Shown here in pieces: positions 62,574-64,000 of a stretch of 64,000 nucleotides of DNA. A program made the position numbers and the translations under genes. The notes under the pieces were generated by a model. That model made no database searches, was not told where the DNA came from, and saw only the letters and a list, made by a program, of their open reading frames with translations. Origin of the DNA: Corynebacterium variabile (lineage in GTDB: Bacteria; Actinomycetota; Actinomycetes; Mycobacteriales; Mycobacteriaceae); contig NZ_BJNT01000014.1 of assembly GCF_006539825.1 (NCBI RefSeq), forward strand, positions 1 through 64,000, given 5' to 3'. The first letter of the stretch is position 1, and each line of letters begins with the position of its first letter.

Positions 62574-63553
62574 TTTCCGGCTCCTCCGGGGAGGACGCCG
62601 CCTGCAGTCGCGGACTGACGGATGCCCCCACGGCCGCCAGCGCGGTGACGACGGCCCCCGGCGATCACGGGGACGGATCCGCCGAGCTCGTAGAGGAGGG
62701 CGCCGGTGGTGGGGGCGAGCACCATCGTCAGACCCATGGCCGCGGTGACGAGGCCGGCGACGCCACCCTGTTCGGCCGGGGTGACCTGGAGACTGGCACC
62801 GGCGGTGAAGCCGGGGGTCGCCGTGCCCGGGCCCGGGGCCACCACGCCGACACCGACGTACAGCAGGACCACGGTCAGGGGAGCCGAGGGGACCGCGGGG
62901 ACCATCAGGCGGAAACCGACCGCCGCGGTGGACGCCCCGACCCGCAGCAGCGTGCCCGGGCCCCACCCGCTGCGCGGCATGATGACCGCCTGGGAGACGA
63001 CCACCCCGGCACCGGCGACCAGCAGGGCGAGACCGGTGAGCAGTCCGGCCCGGTCATCGGTGACATCGAGCCGGTCCTGGACCAGGAAGCCGACGATCAC
63101 CTGGATGGCGCCGAGAGTCAGGTACATGCCGGCACAGCAGAGCAGGAACGGCAGGACGCGGCGGTCGGTGGGTTTGACGGTGCGGGGACGTTTCCTCAGC
63201 CCGGTGGGAGCCTGGGGCTGCAGCCGGATGCGCACCAGCACCACGGCGAGGACGAGGAAGACCGGCACCGCGACCAGGGGAACCATGAGCCCGAAGATCG
63301 CGAGCAGGCCACCGACCGCGGAACCGATGACCTGACCGACACCCTGGGTCGCCCCAAGCCGGGCCATGCCCTTCACCCGGGCGGCACTGTCGACGGTGAC
63401 ATCGGCGGCGGTGGTGACATCGGCGATGGCGGCCTGGGCGATCGCCGGGCTCAGTGACATCTGCGCCAGGATGGTGACGAAGGTGCCGGTCAGTAGGATC
63501 CGGATCTGTGCGTCGGTCTGCGGGCCTGTGCTGACCCCGGTGGTGGTCGTCAT
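62557..63553 (-). pseudogene. MFS transporter with frameshift and internal deletion
   Basis: ATG 63553 with AGGAG upstream opens an MFS-type protein (IRILLTGTFVTILAQMSLSP). At about residue 35 the text jumps straight to a motif usually found after the fourth helix (AIAQAAIADVTT...ARVKGMARLGATQG), so roughly 80 residues seem to be missing. Near the 3' end the frame runs into Arg/Gly-rich nonsense (GGRRHRAGGRGG). Removing one base from the run of five C at 62655-62659 restores AGAVVTALAAVGASVSPRLQ and a stop at 62557, overlapping the DUF2469 end by 17 bp. Two independent lesions argue for decay. Confidence 0.75.
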
Positions 63554-63659
63554 GGCGCTCCTGTGTGAGGAGACGGACGGGTGACAATGGCGAGCCTGAC
63601 CTTATTTCACGCAGGTCACCGCGGGGAACAGACGGGGTGGAACAGTGCGGACAAAGTTT

Positions 63660-63698
63660 GTCCACAGGGGTCGAGTTATCCACAGGGTCCTGGGCTTT
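63660..63698 (+). repeat. 39-bp dispersed repeat with DnaA box, copy 2
   Basis: One mismatch relative to 56600-56638. It contains TTATCCACA at 63676-63684 and ends 49 bp before the yraN-type start codon. Confidence 0.85.
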
Positions 63699-63747
63699 TG
63701 CCACTTCCTCCGGCGGCGACGTCCGAGTGGTGTGCCACAGTTCGCCC

Positions 63748-64000
63748 ATGACACGAGAGACTCCTGACACGACCAGCCCACCGCACTCCCGCAACCTGCG
63801 CACTGTCGGCGCCGCCGGGGAGGACGAGGCCGCAGCCTGGTTCACTGCCCGCGGATATGTCCTGCTCGACCGCAACTACTTCACCGCCCGCGGCGAGGTG
63901 GACATCATCCTGCACACCCCGCCGGATCACCCGGACCATCCGGCGCTGGTCTTCGTCGAGGTGAAGTGGCGGCTCGATGACCGTTACGGCGCCGGGGCGG
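63748..64000 (+). CDS. YraN/UPF0102-family protein, 5' part (runs off the window)
   Basis: ATG 63748 opens a frame that is still open at the window end (84 codons seen). After a short variable start it shows GAAGEDEAAAWFTARGYVLL, then DRNYFTARGEVDIILH and VFVEVKWR. These are the E...D...ExK nuclease-like pattern of the UPF0102 family, with VKWR in place of the usual VKxR. The role of the family is unclear; it is often near rnhB and comM. CACAGT lies 6 nt before the ATG, a variant of the leaderless box. Confidence 0.85.
   Translation, partial: MTRETPDTTSPPHSRNLRTVGAAGEDEAAAWFTARGYVLLDRNYFTARGEVDIILHTPPDHPDHPALVFVEVKWRLDDRYGAGA

Overview
The window is GC-rich actinobacterial chromosome. Gene content and order point to Corynebacterium or a very close relative. 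Markers include an odx-type fumarylacetoacetate hydrolase-fold gene ahead of gltX, an IclR repressor (LtbR type) divergent from leuCD, a Nudix plus histidine-phosphatase MutT1, a SepIVA-like coiled-coil protein next to DUF177-rnc-mutM, and a DUF2469 gene between rnhB and yraN. From memory, the housekeeping blocks follow the order of the mycobacterial gltX-to-rnhB region. Many genes appear to be transcribed without a leader: a TANNNT box ends 6-8 nt before the start codon.

Layout. 1-13.6 kb: an FMN/FAD/Fe-S oxidoreductase with its PadR regulator, a cNMP/CBS/DUF294 protein with a DnaQ-like exonuclease, odx, a small secreted protein, an isochorismate synthase-like gene, an SDR, an orphan membrane/coiled-coil protein, a zinc alcohol dehydrogenase, a TIM-barrel isomerase and gltX. 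13.6-16.3 kb: two tandem tRNA-Gln/tRNA-Glu pairs, two accessory genes and a third identical tRNA-Glu. 16.3-22.5 kb: ltbR, leuCD, mutT1, gpsA, ddl. 22.5-31.7 kb: a duplicated DUF3515 protein, then thiL-ung-DAK2-recG-biotinyl protein-rsmD, a broken MFS gene and coaD. 31.8-34.8 kb: sepIVA-like, DUF177, rnc, mutM. 34.8-39.7 kb: an accessory stretch with a VOC protein, a SugE/Gdx guanidinium exporter under a guanidine-III riboswitch, an AGCS symporter, small metabolic genes and a frameshifted GyrI-like gene. 39.7-50.8 kb: acyP, smc, a 1235-residue unknown protein, ftsY and amt. 51-64 kb: ffh, rpsP, gdhA, rimM, trmD, a DUF222-like relic, tex, rplS, lepB, rnhB, DUF2469, a decayed MFS gene and the start of a yraN-type gene.

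The core genes serve translation and tRNA maturation (gltX, tRNAs, rpsP, rplS, rimM, trmD, rsmD), protein export (ftsY, ffh, lepB), DNA repair and segregation (ung, recG, mutM, mutT1, smc) and nitrogen/leucine metabolism (amt, gdhA, leuCD). Points most worth a second look: the guanidine-III riboswitch with a predicted Shine-Dalgarno-sequestering hairpin; three broken genes, two of them by one-base homopolymer changes; amt beside ffh without glnK-glnD, with a 64-bp near-perfect palindrome at that spot; the large unknown protein after smc; a dispersed 39-bp repeat carrying a DnaA box; and short tandem repeats in many intergenic gaps. I saw no CRISPR array, rRNA, integrase, transposase or replication origin.
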